Below are positions 18,887 to 26,380 of a stretch of DNA of 42,470 bases, in pieces (positions within the stretch are counted from its first letter, which is position 1; the number at the start of each line of letters is the position of its first letter). Position numbers and translations under genes: made by a program. The notes under the pieces are model-generated. The model worked only from the letters and a program-made list of their open reading frames with translations. It did not search any database and had not been told where the DNA came from. Source of the DNA: Myxococcales bacterium (lineage in GTDB: Bacteria; Myxococcota; Myxococcia; Myxococcales; Myxococcaceae); NCBI GenBank assembly GCA_020846875.1, contig JADLDB010000193.1, positions 1 through 42,470 of the forward strand, in the 5' to 3' direction.

Positions 18887-20929
18887 ATGACGACGCGCAT
18901 CCCTCCAAAGCCGAGCTCGCCCCGTCCCGCAAACGTCCGTCACGCGCCTCCGCCGAAGGCCGCAGCTCCGACGGCGCCCTCCGTGCGCACCCGCTTCGGC
19001 GATGACTTCAGCCGTGGCCGGGGTAGCGCGCTGCGGGCGAGAGCGAGCGCGGTGGCGGGCTCGCAGGCGTCGTCGCTCAGCACCGAGCGGCTCAACGACG
19101 GCAAAGAGAACTGTCTCGAGCGCGCGGCCGAGCTGGCGCGCCCTGGCGACACGGTCATCCTGCTGCGTGACAGGCGCGACGGCGTCGGGCACGCACTCGT
19201 TCGCCGCGCCGACGGCACCATCGTCGACCCGAACTTCCCGAAGGTGAGCTACCAGTCGCTCGGGCAGTGGCAAGCGCTCAACAACTCGTACACGGATCCA
19301 CGCCCGATTCCGGCGACGAGCCTCTCCTCGGTGCTCAACACGCCGCCGGGCCCGGAGCGCGAGGCGTTGATAGCCCGGCTGGGGCTGCAGGACGCCGCCG
19401 GACGACGGGTGGCCGACGAAACGACGGTGACGCTCACCGCTGGGCCTTTGTCGGTGAACACCAGCGGCGAGGTCACCCATACCGTGGCCAGCACGACGCA
19501 GGGGGTGAGCGGTGGCGGCGACGTCGACCTCGGCCCGGTGAGCCTGGGCATCTCGGCCGGGACGACGGTCTCGAGTGAGCTTGAAATCTCGTTCAATCCG
19601 ACGCAGCCGCTGCCGAACGGGACGTTCGCCGTGACCATTTCTTCGACGTCCACCGCGGCGGCGGTGGTCGAGGGGACCGTGGGGTTGGGCGCCTTCGGCC
19701 TGGCTGGTGGCAACAGCACGGGCGTGAGCAGCCAACAGGAGTACCAGCTCAACCTCACCGCGAGCCAGATCGCCGCGTTCGAGGCTGGCGCGTTACCGCT
19801 TCCGTCCGTCGCCGATCCGCTCACGTTGCCCATCGGGGGCTCGCTGACGATGTCGACGGGCAGCTTCCACACCTCGACGGGCGCCATCTCATACGGCGGG
19901 CTGTCCTTGAGCTCGTCTTCGGAACAGACCAACACGCACACGCTCGCGGTGGAACACACCGGCGAGACGACGGTGCGGGTCACCGTGGGCCCGACCAGCA
20001 CGTTGGCGCAGAACACCTCGCTCGGCCTCGAAGTGGGCGCCGTGAGCGCCAGCGTCGGCCGCGACAGCACGCTCAGCGACAGCTCGGTGGTCTCGGTCGA
20101 GTTCGACCTGGCCACGCCCGAGGGCGCGGCGGCCTACGAGGCGTTCGTGGCGACAGGGCAGCTGCCGGAAACGACCGGCCCCGGGGTGCTGTCGTCGTAC
20201 CGCGAAGAGACGCTCGGCTATGAAGGTGGGCTCGCCGGCCAGCTCGAGCTGGGCGACATACTCACGGTCGAGCACCAGTTCTGGACCGAAGACATGACGT
20301 GGACGAGGCACACCGAAAACGGGGTGACGTCACTGACGGCCACGGGGCACACCGTGACGGGCGGCGAGTTCGAAATCGCCTTCAGTGGAGAACCTGCGAC
20401 GGTGCAGTCCTTCAGCCTCACCCTTGGCTCAGGCGAGACGATTTCGGTGAACGGCCCCGAAGGCCTACAGCAGCTCCAGGAACTCGCGCTCGCGCAGGGC
20501 CAGGCGGTCGTGCTCAATCGCTTGCGGCAGACGCCGGAGCTGGCAGGAAAGACTGACGCTGAGATACGCGAGTACATCGCCGGCCAGCTGCCAGGCTCGG
20601 TGTGGGAGCAGCTGCTGGCGCGGCCGGGTGACGCGAGCTTCTCGAGCTTCTCGGACTGGCTGACGACCTACCAAGCGCCCTGGGCGGTTGACCCCAACTG
20701 GACCATGGACCCACTGGCCGCCCTCCCCTCCCTGTCCAACTACCTGCTGCAGGTGGACGCGCAAGACACCTCCGCGGCGACCGCCCTCTTTCAGGGGCTC
20801 CAGGGCCAGGGCAGCGTTGACGACTTCTTCAAGCCCGCTTTCCAGGGCGGCGCAGACGGCCACCTGCCGTCCTTCGCCGAGCTGGGCCTGGGTTCCCTGT
20901 CTCAGGTGACCCTGACGCCGGCCGGATAG
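18887..20929 (+). CDS. Large protein with putative papain-like Cys-His-Asp head and beta-rich body
   Basis: The ATG follows CAGGAGA. The 680-residue protein has no Sec signal and opens with a Pro/Arg-rich tail (MTTRIPPKPSSPRPANVRHA). Residues 68-120 resemble a papain-like catalytic core: Cys76 in DGKENCLERA, His102 in GVGHALVRRADG and Asp114 in IVDPNF, the order and spacing seen in papain-fold toxin and glutaminase domains. Residues 170-510 are Thr/Ser/Gly-rich with alternating hydrophobic residues, in two related blocks ending in YQLNLTASQIAAFEAG and VEFDLATPEGAAAYEAF. This suggests long beta sheets. The C-terminal 150 residues are helical. It may be a secreted effector or surface protein; the enzyme assignment is inference. 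Confidence 0.7.
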   Translation: MTTRIPPKPSSPRPANVRHAPPPKAAAPTAPSVRTRFGDDFSRGRGSALRARASAVAGSQASSLSTERLNDGKENCLERAAELARPGDTVILLRDRRDGVGHALVRRADGTIVDPNFPKVSYQSLGQWQALNNSYTDPRPIPATSLSSVLNTPPGPEREALIARLGLQDAAGRRVADETTVTLTAGPLSVNTSGEVTHTVASTTQGVSGGGDVDLGPVSLGISAGTTVSSELEISFNPTQPLPNGTFAVTISSTSTAAAVVEGTVGLGAFGLAGGNSTGVSSQQEYQLNLTASQIAAFEAGALPLPSVADPLTLPIGGSLTMSTGSFHTSTGAISYGGLSLSSSSEQTNTHTLAVEHTGETTVRVTVGPTSTLAQNTSLGLEVGAVSASVGRDSTLSDSSVVSVEFDLATPEGAAAYEAFVATGQLPETTGPGVLSSYREETLGYEGGLAGQLELGDILTVEHQFWTEDMTWTRHTENGVTSLTATGHTVTGGEFEIAFSGEPATVQSFSLTLGSGETISVNGPEGLQQLQELALAQGQAVVLNRLRQTPELAGKTDAEIREYIAGQLPGSVWEQLLARPGDASFSSFSDWLTTYQAPWAVDPNWTMDPLAALPSLSNYLLQVDAQDTSAATALFQGLQGQGSVDDFFKPAFQGGADGHLPSFAELGLGSLSQVTLTPAG

Positions 20930-21064
20930 CTCAACTAAATCAAGGCCTTCGACTTGAGGTCTCAGAACCCGAGAGCGGTGTGTCCTGCCGTTGACACTTC
21001 GCCCGAAAGACCTCCCCACGGGCGGCGCGAGAACTTCTGTGTAACCCGGCACGGGAGGTCGATC

Positions 21065-21619
21065 ATGACGCAGTCGCCCGAACAACGAGACGAAACGGCC
21101 GACACGATGCTCTCGAGGTCGTACCGCATCGAGGCACCGGTGGTGCGTGCATACCTGAGGAAGCTGGGCGTGAGCGCGGCTTCGGTGGAGGACCTGGCGC
21201 ACGACGTGTTCCAGGTCGCGCTGCGCCGGTTCGCCGAGTACGACCAGCAGCGTCCGCTGCGGCCGTGGCTGCTGGGCATCGCCTTCCGGACCGCGTCGGA
21301 TCATCTGCGTCGCCCGCAGCACCACGTCGAAGTGGCCGGAGAAGTGCCGGAGTACACCGCGCTGCAGAGCGCTCCGCCCAGTGCCCACCGGCACGCGGTG
21401 AAGAAGCAGCGCAACGCGTTGCTGCAACGCGCGCTGAAGACGTTGTCTCCGGACCACCGCGCCGTCCTCGAGCTTCACGAGCTGGAGGGGCTGTCGATGC
21501 GCTCCGTCGCCGAGCGGCTCGGCACGACGCTGCACTTTGCGCAGCGTAGGCTGGCCGACGCGAAAGCCGAACTGCTGTGCGCAGTGCAGTCGCTGGCCAT
21601 CACGTCCATCAGTACCTGA
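21065..21619 (+). CDS. ECF-type RNA polymerase sigma factor
   Basis: The 184-residue protein starts at the ATG after GGGAGGTC. It has the sigma region 2 signature (SVEDLAHDVFQVALRRFAEYDQ, then RPWLLGIAFRTASDHLRR, where ECF factors recognise the -10 element). It also has region 4 (LLQRALKTLSPDHRAVLELHELEG and LSMRSVAERLGTTLHFAQRRL, the helix-turn-helix for -35 recognition). The linker between them is short, as in ECF factors. No anti-sigma gene is next to it. The nearest zinc-finger protein is the kinase at 9.7-12.6 kb. Its targets are unknown; other genes of this segment are natural candidates. Confidence 0.9.
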   Translation: MTQSPEQRDETADTMLSRSYRIEAPVVRAYLRKLGVSAASVEDLAHDVFQVALRRFAEYDQQRPLRPWLLGIAFRTASDHLRRPQHHVEVAGEVPEYTALQSAPPSAHRHAVKKQRNALLQRALKTLSPDHRAVLELHELEGLSMRSVAERLGTTLHFAQRRLADAKAELLCAVQSLAITSIST

Positions 21620-21654
21620 AACCGGACGGTTCGACTCGCGGGTGGGCTCTGACT

Positions 21655-21906
21655 TCACTCCAGGTCAGGCTTCGTCTGCTTGATGACTGTCGTCGCCCCG
21701 CCGCCGGAGCCCGCGGCCCCGCCTCTGGTGCGGTGACGAGGATTGTCGTCGAAACTGCTCTTCTCGAAGGAGCGCCTCGCCTTGGACGCCTTGGCCTTCT
21801 TGGGCACGCTCTCCCGATGCGGAGGCTTGATGCACGCGCCACCCGAGCGGGGGCCCTTGGTGGGGCGTTCGTTTATCCGGTGGATGCCTGTCGCCATGGC
21901 CGTCAT
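21655..21906 (-). CDS. Small basic hypothetical protein
   Basis: Read from the ATG at 21906, the product has 83 residues. It is highly basic and polar, rich in Lys, Arg and Gly (KKAKASKARRSFEKSSFDDN, GGAAGSGGGATTVIKQTKP). A second ATG at 21897 gives MATGIHRINERPTKGPRSG, similar to the I-x-R/P-rich N-termini of nearby proteins. The frame continues upstream to a TTG at 21993, but that part is less convincing. No domain is recognised. It is convergent with the sigma factor gene. Confidence 0.45.
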   Translation of the reverse strand: MTAMATGIHRINERPTKGPRSGGACIKPPHRESVPKKAKASKARRSFEKSSFDDNPRHRTRGGAAGSGGGATTVIKQTKPDLE

Positions 21907-22083
21907 GGTCTCACACAGAGCTCCGCTGCTCAATAGGGCGTCAAGCTCTCGGCGTCCGGTGTCTCTGCCGTTCGACACCGACTTCGCCGTCAAAGCACTT
22001 GCCGGTTGGTGGCGCAGAAGTCCACGCGGGCGGCCTTCCAGTCGAAGCAGCCGGCGGCGAGGCGGCAGACGTCCCGCTGCGCT

Positions 22084-23205
22084 TCACTCCGCCAGCACCT
22101 GCAGCTCGGTGAGGCGGGCCAACTCGTCCTCGGGGATGTGGGTGCCCGAGGAGCCGGTGTAGCCCAGGTACACCCGGTCGGAGAGCTGCTGGAAGCAGCG
22201 GCGGGCCAGCTTCGACTTCGGGTTCTCCCGCACGCAGGCCTCGAAGAAGAGCAGGTCCACGTCCCACAACAGCGGCGACTTGAGGGCGCCGGCGCAGACG
22301 CCCAGCAGGTAGAGGGCCTCGCCGCGCGCCTTGAGCTTCGGGTGCTTCCCCAGCGCGAGATTCAAATAGCCAGAGGCGCGCAGGTACGGCACGTCGCGGC
22401 GCTCGTCGGAGAGGAAGGTGCGCCCGCCGTCGGCCTTCTGCACCAGCTCCTGCGCACGGCGGTAGAGGGCGTCGGGGCTGGCCTTGAGGGCGTCGAACTT
22501 CTCCTTCTCCCAGGCGGCGACGTCGGCGCGCCAGGCGGCCAGGGTGCCGCGCAGGAAGGGCGGGAGGTCGCTGCGCTTGCCGAGGGTGTCGAGCAGCTCG
22601 GCGGTGGCCTTCGCGTCGTCTTTGACGCGCACCAGGAGCGCCATGGTGTCCTGGAGGGCGCGGGCGTACTCCAGCAGGGCGCGCTCGTTCTTCGGCCTGG
22701 CGTCCAGCAACGCGCGGTACGCGGCCAGCGCGGCGTCGAACTGCCGGGTGGCGGCCAGCACCTGGGCCTTCTCCAGCGGCGCGAGGGCGAGGGCGTCGAG
22801 GCGCTTCTGCACGTCGGCGAAGTCGGCGGGGGCGCGCTCGCGGCTGTGGCAGGTGAAGCACAGGCTGGTCAAGGTGCGCACCCGGAGGCTGACGGCTTCG
22901 TACTCGCCGGAGTCGAAGCGGCGGCGGGTGTCGCCGGCGTAGCGGGCGAAGAGGGTGGAGAGGGCGGCGGTGGCGGGCTCCTGGGCCTTCGGGTCCTCGG
23001 GGAAGGCGTGGCGGAGCGAGGCCAGGGTGTCGAGGCCCTGGGCGATGGCCTGCGCGTTCTTCGGGTCCCGCAAGGCCTCGCGGCTCGCGGTGAGGGGCAA
23101 CAGCCCGGTGAGGGAGAGGAAGGCGTCGCGCATGGTGGCGCGGGTGGGCGCGCCGGCGTCGGGCGAAGCGGCCAGCAGCGCCAGGGGCAGGAAGGCAGAG
23201 AGCAT
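22084..23205 (-). CDS. Secreted c-type cytochrome-like protein with TPR-like helices
   Basis: The ATG at 23205 puts a clear signal peptide first (MLSAFLPLALLAASPDAG); the GTG at 23217 adds four residues. The product has about 373 residues. A single heme-attachment motif sits in SLCFTCHSRERAP near residue 120 in an otherwise helical protein. The helical pairs after it (QFDAALAAYRALLDARPKNE, LLEYARALQDTM) look TPR-like. A periplasmic mono-heme protein is likely. The conserved-looking C-terminus (DRVYLGYTGSSGTHIPEDEL) is unassigned. It is divergent from the first ATP-grasp gene with only 71 bp between starts, but there is no sign that it takes part in peptide biosynthesis. Confidence 0.75.
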   Translation of the reverse strand: MLSAFLPLALLAASPDAGAPTRATMRDAFLSLTGLLPLTASREALRDPKNAQAIAQGLDTLASLRHAFPEDPKAQEPATAALSTLFARYAGDTRRRFDSGEYEAVSLRVRTLTSLCFTCHSRERAPADFADVQKRLDALALAPLEKAQVLAATRQFDAALAAYRALLDARPKNERALLEYARALQDTMALLVRVKDDAKATAELLDTLGKRSDLPPFLRGTLAAWRADVAAWEKEKFDALKASPDALYRRAQELVQKADGGRTFLSDERRDVPYLRASGYLNLALGKHPKLKARGEALYLLGVCAGALKSPLLWDVDLLFFEACVRENPKSKLARRCFQQLSDRVYLGYTGSSGTHIPEDELARLTELQVLAE

Positions 23206-23276
23206 GCGGAGCGCCACCCTACTAGGGCTTCACGGGCGTGCTGTGCCAGATTCTCGGGTGGCCGCGAGGCCGTCGC

Positions 23277-24221
23277 ATGCGCGTGGGCATCTTCGGCTCG
23301 GATGACGACTTGCAGGTGCACGCGGTGGCCCGCGAGGTGCGCGCGCTGGGCTTCGACGACGTGCTGCTGCGCAACGACGCGCTGGACGAGGGCTTCCCGC
23401 TGACGCTGGTGGACGGACGCGTCGTCTACCGGGGGGTGGACACCTCCGGCTTCGCGGGCTTCTACCTGCGCAACATCCCCGCGGCGTACGCGCCGTACCT
23501 GGAAGCCGACGACGGCGAGCTGGTGCTGCCCGGCGACTGGCACGCGAAGTACGAGCGCGCGCGGCAGCAGTCGGCCTTCTACGTCTCCTGGCTGGTGGCG
23601 CTGAAGGCCGCGGGAGCGCGGCTGGTCAACCCGCCGCAGGCCGCCAGCGTGCTGCAGTACAAGCCCTTCCAGTTGGACGTGCTGCGACGGGTGGGGGCGC
23701 GGGTGCCGCGGACGCTCATCAGCAACGACCCCGACGCGGTGCGCGCCTTCCACGCCGAGGTGAAGGACGTCGTCTTCAAGCCGGTGATGGGCGGCGCGTT
23801 GACGCAGCGGCTGGACGAGGACGTGCTGCCGGCGCTCCACCACGTCACGAAGGCGCCCGTCATCTTCCAGGAGCGCATCGAAGGGGACGACCTGCGGGTG
23901 ATGCTGGCCGGCGACGACGTCGTCTCGGCAGTGGCCATTCGCACGCCCGAGCAGCACCTCGACTTCCGCGGTGACCCCAGCTACCGGGACGGTGAGTCGG
24001 CGTACGAGGAAGTGCAGCTGCCCGACGAAGTGGTGCGCTCTTGCCGGGAGGCGGCCCGCGGCTTGGGCCTGCGCTTCGCCGGCATCGACATCAAGCGGAC
24101 CCGCGCCGGGGAGTGGGTGTTCCTGGAATTGAACAGCAGCCCCATCTACCTGGACGTGGAACTCAAGCTGGGGCACCCCATCAGCCGTGGGCTGGCGGAG
24201 GTGGTGGTGGGACGGCGCTGA
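23277..24221 (+). CDS. ATP-grasp ligase, predicted graspetide (plesiocin-type) maturase
   Basis: The 314-residue protein starts at MRVGIFGSDDD; the longer upstream frame is not needed. The fold is RimK/graspetide-like. ATP-binding lysines are in QYKPFQLDVL (Lys129) and VVFKPVMGG (Lys168), followed by FQERIEGDDLRVM (Glu199) and the metal ligands in AGIDIKRT (Asp271) and VFLELNSSP (Glu284, Asn286). ATP-grasp maturases activate Glu/Asp side chains with ATP and join them to Thr/Ser (esters) or Lys (amides). The neighbouring convergent gene encodes 17 TTxxxxEE cores, the known substrate motif of this enzyme class, so ester formation is the expected reaction. It is paralogous to the gene at 25406. 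Confidence 0.9.
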   Translation: MRVGIFGSDDDLQVHAVAREVRALGFDDVLLRNDALDEGFPLTLVDGRVVYRGVDTSGFAGFYLRNIPAAYAPYLEADDGELVLPGDWHAKYERARQQSAFYVSWLVALKAAGARLVNPPQAASVLQYKPFQLDVLRRVGARVPRTLISNDPDAVRAFHAEVKDVVFKPVMGGALTQRLDEDVLPALHHVTKAPVIFQERIEGDDLRVMLAGDDVVSAVAIRTPEQHLDFRGDPSYRDGESAYEEVQLPDEVVRSCREAARGLGLRFAGIDIKRTRAGEWVFLELNSSPIYLDVELKLGHPISRGLAEVVVGRR

Positions 24222-24333
24222 GCTCCACTCCTGAAGCCGCTGGAGGGGTGTGAGGGCGAGGTTTGCCCCAGGCAGCGAGACGTCGATGCCCGCCCCAGGC
24301 CTCGCGCGGACCCTCGGGATGCGACTGCTGGAG

Positions 24334-24360
24334 CCCCCTCCCCGTCGAGCGGGGAGAGGG
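24334..24360. terminator. Hairpin between convergent ATP-grasp and precursor genes
   Basis: CTCCCCG (24338-24344) pairs with CGGGGAG (24350-24356) around TCGAG, and CCC/GGG pairs extend it outward past one mismatch. It lies between two convergent stops, where a bidirectional terminator is expected. There is no T-run, so the efficiency is uncertain. Confidence 0.5.
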
Positions 24361-24374
24361 ACGGGGCGCTCATG

Positions 24375-25310
24375 TCAGCGCTTGCTGCCGCCTTCTTCGC
24401 CGACGGCCTGGGTGGTGGCGCCGCCCCGGGTGCCGCCCTCTTCGCCCACCGCCAGGGTGGTGAAGAGGTCCGGCGGCAGCTTCGTTCCGCCCTCCTCGCC
24501 CACCGCCATCGTGGTGACGTCCGGCGGAGGACGCGTGCCGCCCTCCTCGCCCACCGCCATGGAGGTGACGTCCGGCGGAGGACGCGTGCTGCCCTCTTCG
24601 CCCACCGCCGCGCTAGTGACGTCCGGCGGAGGCTTCGTTCCGCCTTCTTCACCCACCGCCATCGTGGTGTACGTCGGAGGCTTCGCCCCGCCTTCTTCAC
24701 CCACCGCCATCGTGGTGTACGTCGGAGGCTTCGTCCCGCCCTCCTCGCCCACCGCCATGGTGGTGACGTCCGGCGGAGGACGCGTGCTGCCCTCTTCGCC
24801 CACCGCCGCGGAAGTGACGTCCGGCGGAGGCTTCGTTCCGCCCTCTTCACCCACCGCCATCGTGGTGTACGTCGGAGGCTTCGTCCCGCCCTCTTCGCCC
24901 ACCGCCATCGTGGTGTGCGTCGGAGGCTTCGTCCCGCCTTCTTCGCCCACCGCCATCGTGGTGTGCGTCGGAGGCTTCGTCCCGCCTTCTTCGCCCAGGG
25001 CCATGGTGGTGCGCGGCGGCGGCTTGGAGCCACCCTCTTCGCCCACCGCCTTGGTGGTGGCGCCGCCCGGCTTCGTCGGCTTGGCCCCGCCCTCTTCGCC
25101 CACCGCCTTGGTGGTGGCGCCGCCCGGCTTCGTCGGCTTGGTCCCGCCCTCTTCGCCCACCGCCTTGGTCGTCTTGCCGCCTGGCTTGCCCGGCTTCTTC
25201 CCGCCCTCTTCGCCGACGGCCAGCGTGGTGGCGCGGCCCTCCTTCTTCTTCTTGGGCAGCTCGTAGCGGGTAAATGGATTCTTGGGACCTCCGGGACCTC
25301 GGACAGCCAT
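24375..25310 (-). CDS. Multi-core graspetide precursor (plesiocin-like, 17 cores)
   Basis: The ATG follows GGGAGGA. The 311-residue product has a 27-residue leader (containing NPFTRYELPKKKKEGRA) and then 17 tandem units of 13-19 residues. Every unit has the form T[T/S]xA[V/L]GEEG[G/S], followed by a Lys/Arg-Pro linker such as TKPPTY, TRPPPDV or TKPTKPGGA. TTxxxxEE is the core signature of group 2 graspetides such as plesiocin, from another myxobacterium. In those, two Thr-to-Glu ester bonds per core make a hairpin that inhibits serine proteases. Plesiocin's precursor has four cores; this one has 17. Flanking ATP-grasp genes support the assignment. No protease or exporter gene is adjacent. The plus-strand frames across the array are shadows of the repeat. 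Confidence 0.93.
   Translation of the reverse strand: MAVRGPGGPKNPFTRYELPKKKKEGRATTLAVGEEGGKKPGKPGGKTTKAVGEEGGTKPTKPGGATTKAVGEEGGAKPTKPGGATTKAVGEEGGSKPPPRTTMALGEEGGTKPPTHTTMAVGEEGGTKPPTHTTMAVGEEGGTKPPTYTTMAVGEEGGTKPPPDVTSAAVGEEGSTRPPPDVTTMAVGEEGGTKPPTYTTMAVGEEGGAKPPTYTTMAVGEEGGTKPPPDVTSAAVGEEGSTRPPPDVTSMAVGEEGGTRPPPDVTTMAVGEEGGTKLPPDLFTTLAVGEEGGTRGGATTQAVGEEGGSKR
24378..25229 (-). repeat. 17-unit tandem repeat (45-57 bp units) encoding graspetide cores
   Basis: Units of mostly 48-51 bp recur through the precursor gene; the shortest, at the 3' end, is 39 bp. On the plus strand each contains CCCTCTTCGCCCACCGCC or a close variant, which encodes the invariant GGEEGVA in reverse. A 150-bp block of three units at 24567-24716 is repeated at 24765-24914 with only about six differences, so the array has grown by recent block duplication. 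Confidence 0.95.
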
Positions 25311-25405
25311 GGCGTTCCTCCCTGAGTGAATGTGAGGCAGTCGAGATTATCGGTCCCCGACCGCGGCGGTTGCAGAGTATGCCCCCGGTGTCTCCCGGAG
25401 GCGAC

Positions 25406-26251
25406 ATGCGCGTCGGACTCTTCGGCCCCGAGCAGGACGTGCAGGTGCGGGCGCTCGCCGCGGAGCTCGAAGCCCTGGGCGCCGAGCCGGTGCTGATCAA
25501 CGACGACGCGCTCACCCGCGAGGTCCCCACCTCGAGCCTCGACGGGCACTTCCGCCAGCGGGGCGTGGCTTGGGACACGCTGTCGGCGATGTACCTGCGC
25601 CGGCTGGACGCGCCTTTCCTGACGCCCCTCGCGCCGGCCTCCTTCGAGAGCTACGAGGCCTGGTTCATCCACTCCATGCAGGTGCGTGAGCGCTCGTCCT
25701 TCCTGCTGGCGTGGCTGTTGTCGCTGGAGGCGCGCGGCGTGAGGCTCATCAACCCGCCCACCGCGATGAGCGAGTTGATGCTCCCGCCGGCGCAGGAAGC
25801 GGCGCTCCGTCGGGCGGGGGCGCCGGTGGTGCGCGCGGTGGTGAGCAACGACGCCGTGCAGGTGCGCGCGCTGGCGAGGGCCGGCCCTGTGGAGCGCCGT
25901 CCCCTCCTCGACGGCGGGCGGTGGGAGCAGTGGCGCGAGGACGGGCTCGACTCCACCACGCCGCTGTACGTGCGCGAGCGCCTCGAGGAGCCGGTGCGCC
26001 TCGTCCTCGCCGGGGAGGTCGCGGTGGTGGCTCCGCCGGAGCGCGGACCACTGCCGGAGGAGGTGGTGCAGCAGGCGCGCGCGGCGGCGCGGGCGTGCGG
26101 GCTGACTGTCGCCGCCTTCACCGTGGCGCGCCGGGAGGACGCGTGGGTGTTTCTGGAGGTGGACGCGGCCCCGGCCTGGGCGGAGCTGGAGGTGCCCGCG
26201 GTGAAGGCCCTCGCCCGGGCCCTGGCGAGGGAGTTGGTGCGCGCTGCGTGA
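25406..26251 (+). CDS. Degenerate ATP-grasp paralogue of the graspetide ligase
   Basis: The ATG has GGAGG four bases upstream; the longer frame from 25274 would overlap the precursor gene. The 281-residue product aligns end to end with the ATP-grasp at 23277: same start MRVG[IL]FG, same LVNPP/LINPP, RVGA/RAGA and WVFLE segments. Catalytic positions are lost, however: Lys129 is Pro, Lys168 is Arg (VERRPLLDGG), the DLR loop is reduced to PVRLVLAG, Asp271 is Thr (AAFTVARR) and Asn286 is Asp (FLEVDAAP). It is therefore predicted not to catalyse ligation. It might bind the leader, pair with the active ligase, or act as an immunity or regulatory protein. It is divergent from the precursor across 95 bp, probably with shared control. 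Confidence 0.85.
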   Translation: MRVGLFGPEQDVQVRALAAELEALGAEPVLINDDALTREVPTSSLDGHFRQRGVAWDTLSAMYLRRLDAPFLTPLAPASFESYEAWFIHSMQVRERSSFLLAWLLSLEARGVRLINPPTAMSELMLPPAQEAALRRAGAPVVRAVVSNDAVQVRALARAGPVERRPLLDGGRWEQWREDGLDSTTPLYVRERLEEPVRLVLAGEVAVVAPPERGPLPEEVVQQARAAARACGLTVAAFTVARREDAWVFLEVDAAPAWAELEVPAVKALARALARELVRAA

Positions 26252-26380
26252 GGGAGCGCCGTCTTGGGGCGACGAGACGTTCCACCACCATCGCTGCGCG
26301 GGTCGGCCGCGGCTACTCATTCCACGACGACGCGCCCCGCCCGGTGGGACGAGCTTCAACGAGTCGCCGCTGGAGTTTCA

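Noticed and set aside
21031-21048. GAACTTCTGTGTAACCC before the sigma factor gene as an ECF promoter
   Set aside because: A TGTAACC -35 here would place the -10 inside the gene, after the ribosome site, and no matching -10 element was found.
24378-25229. CRISPR array or collagen-like surface protein as explanation for the repeat
   Set aside because: Units are in-frame multiples of three with no unique spacers, and there is no Gly-x-y periodicity; invariant TTxxxxEE cores next to ATP-grasp genes fit a graspetide precursor.
24250-25325. Plus-strand frames of 317-338 codons across the repeat array
   Set aside because: They are shadows of the 48-51 bp repeats. The minus strand has the ribosome site, a leader, and cores matching a known motif.
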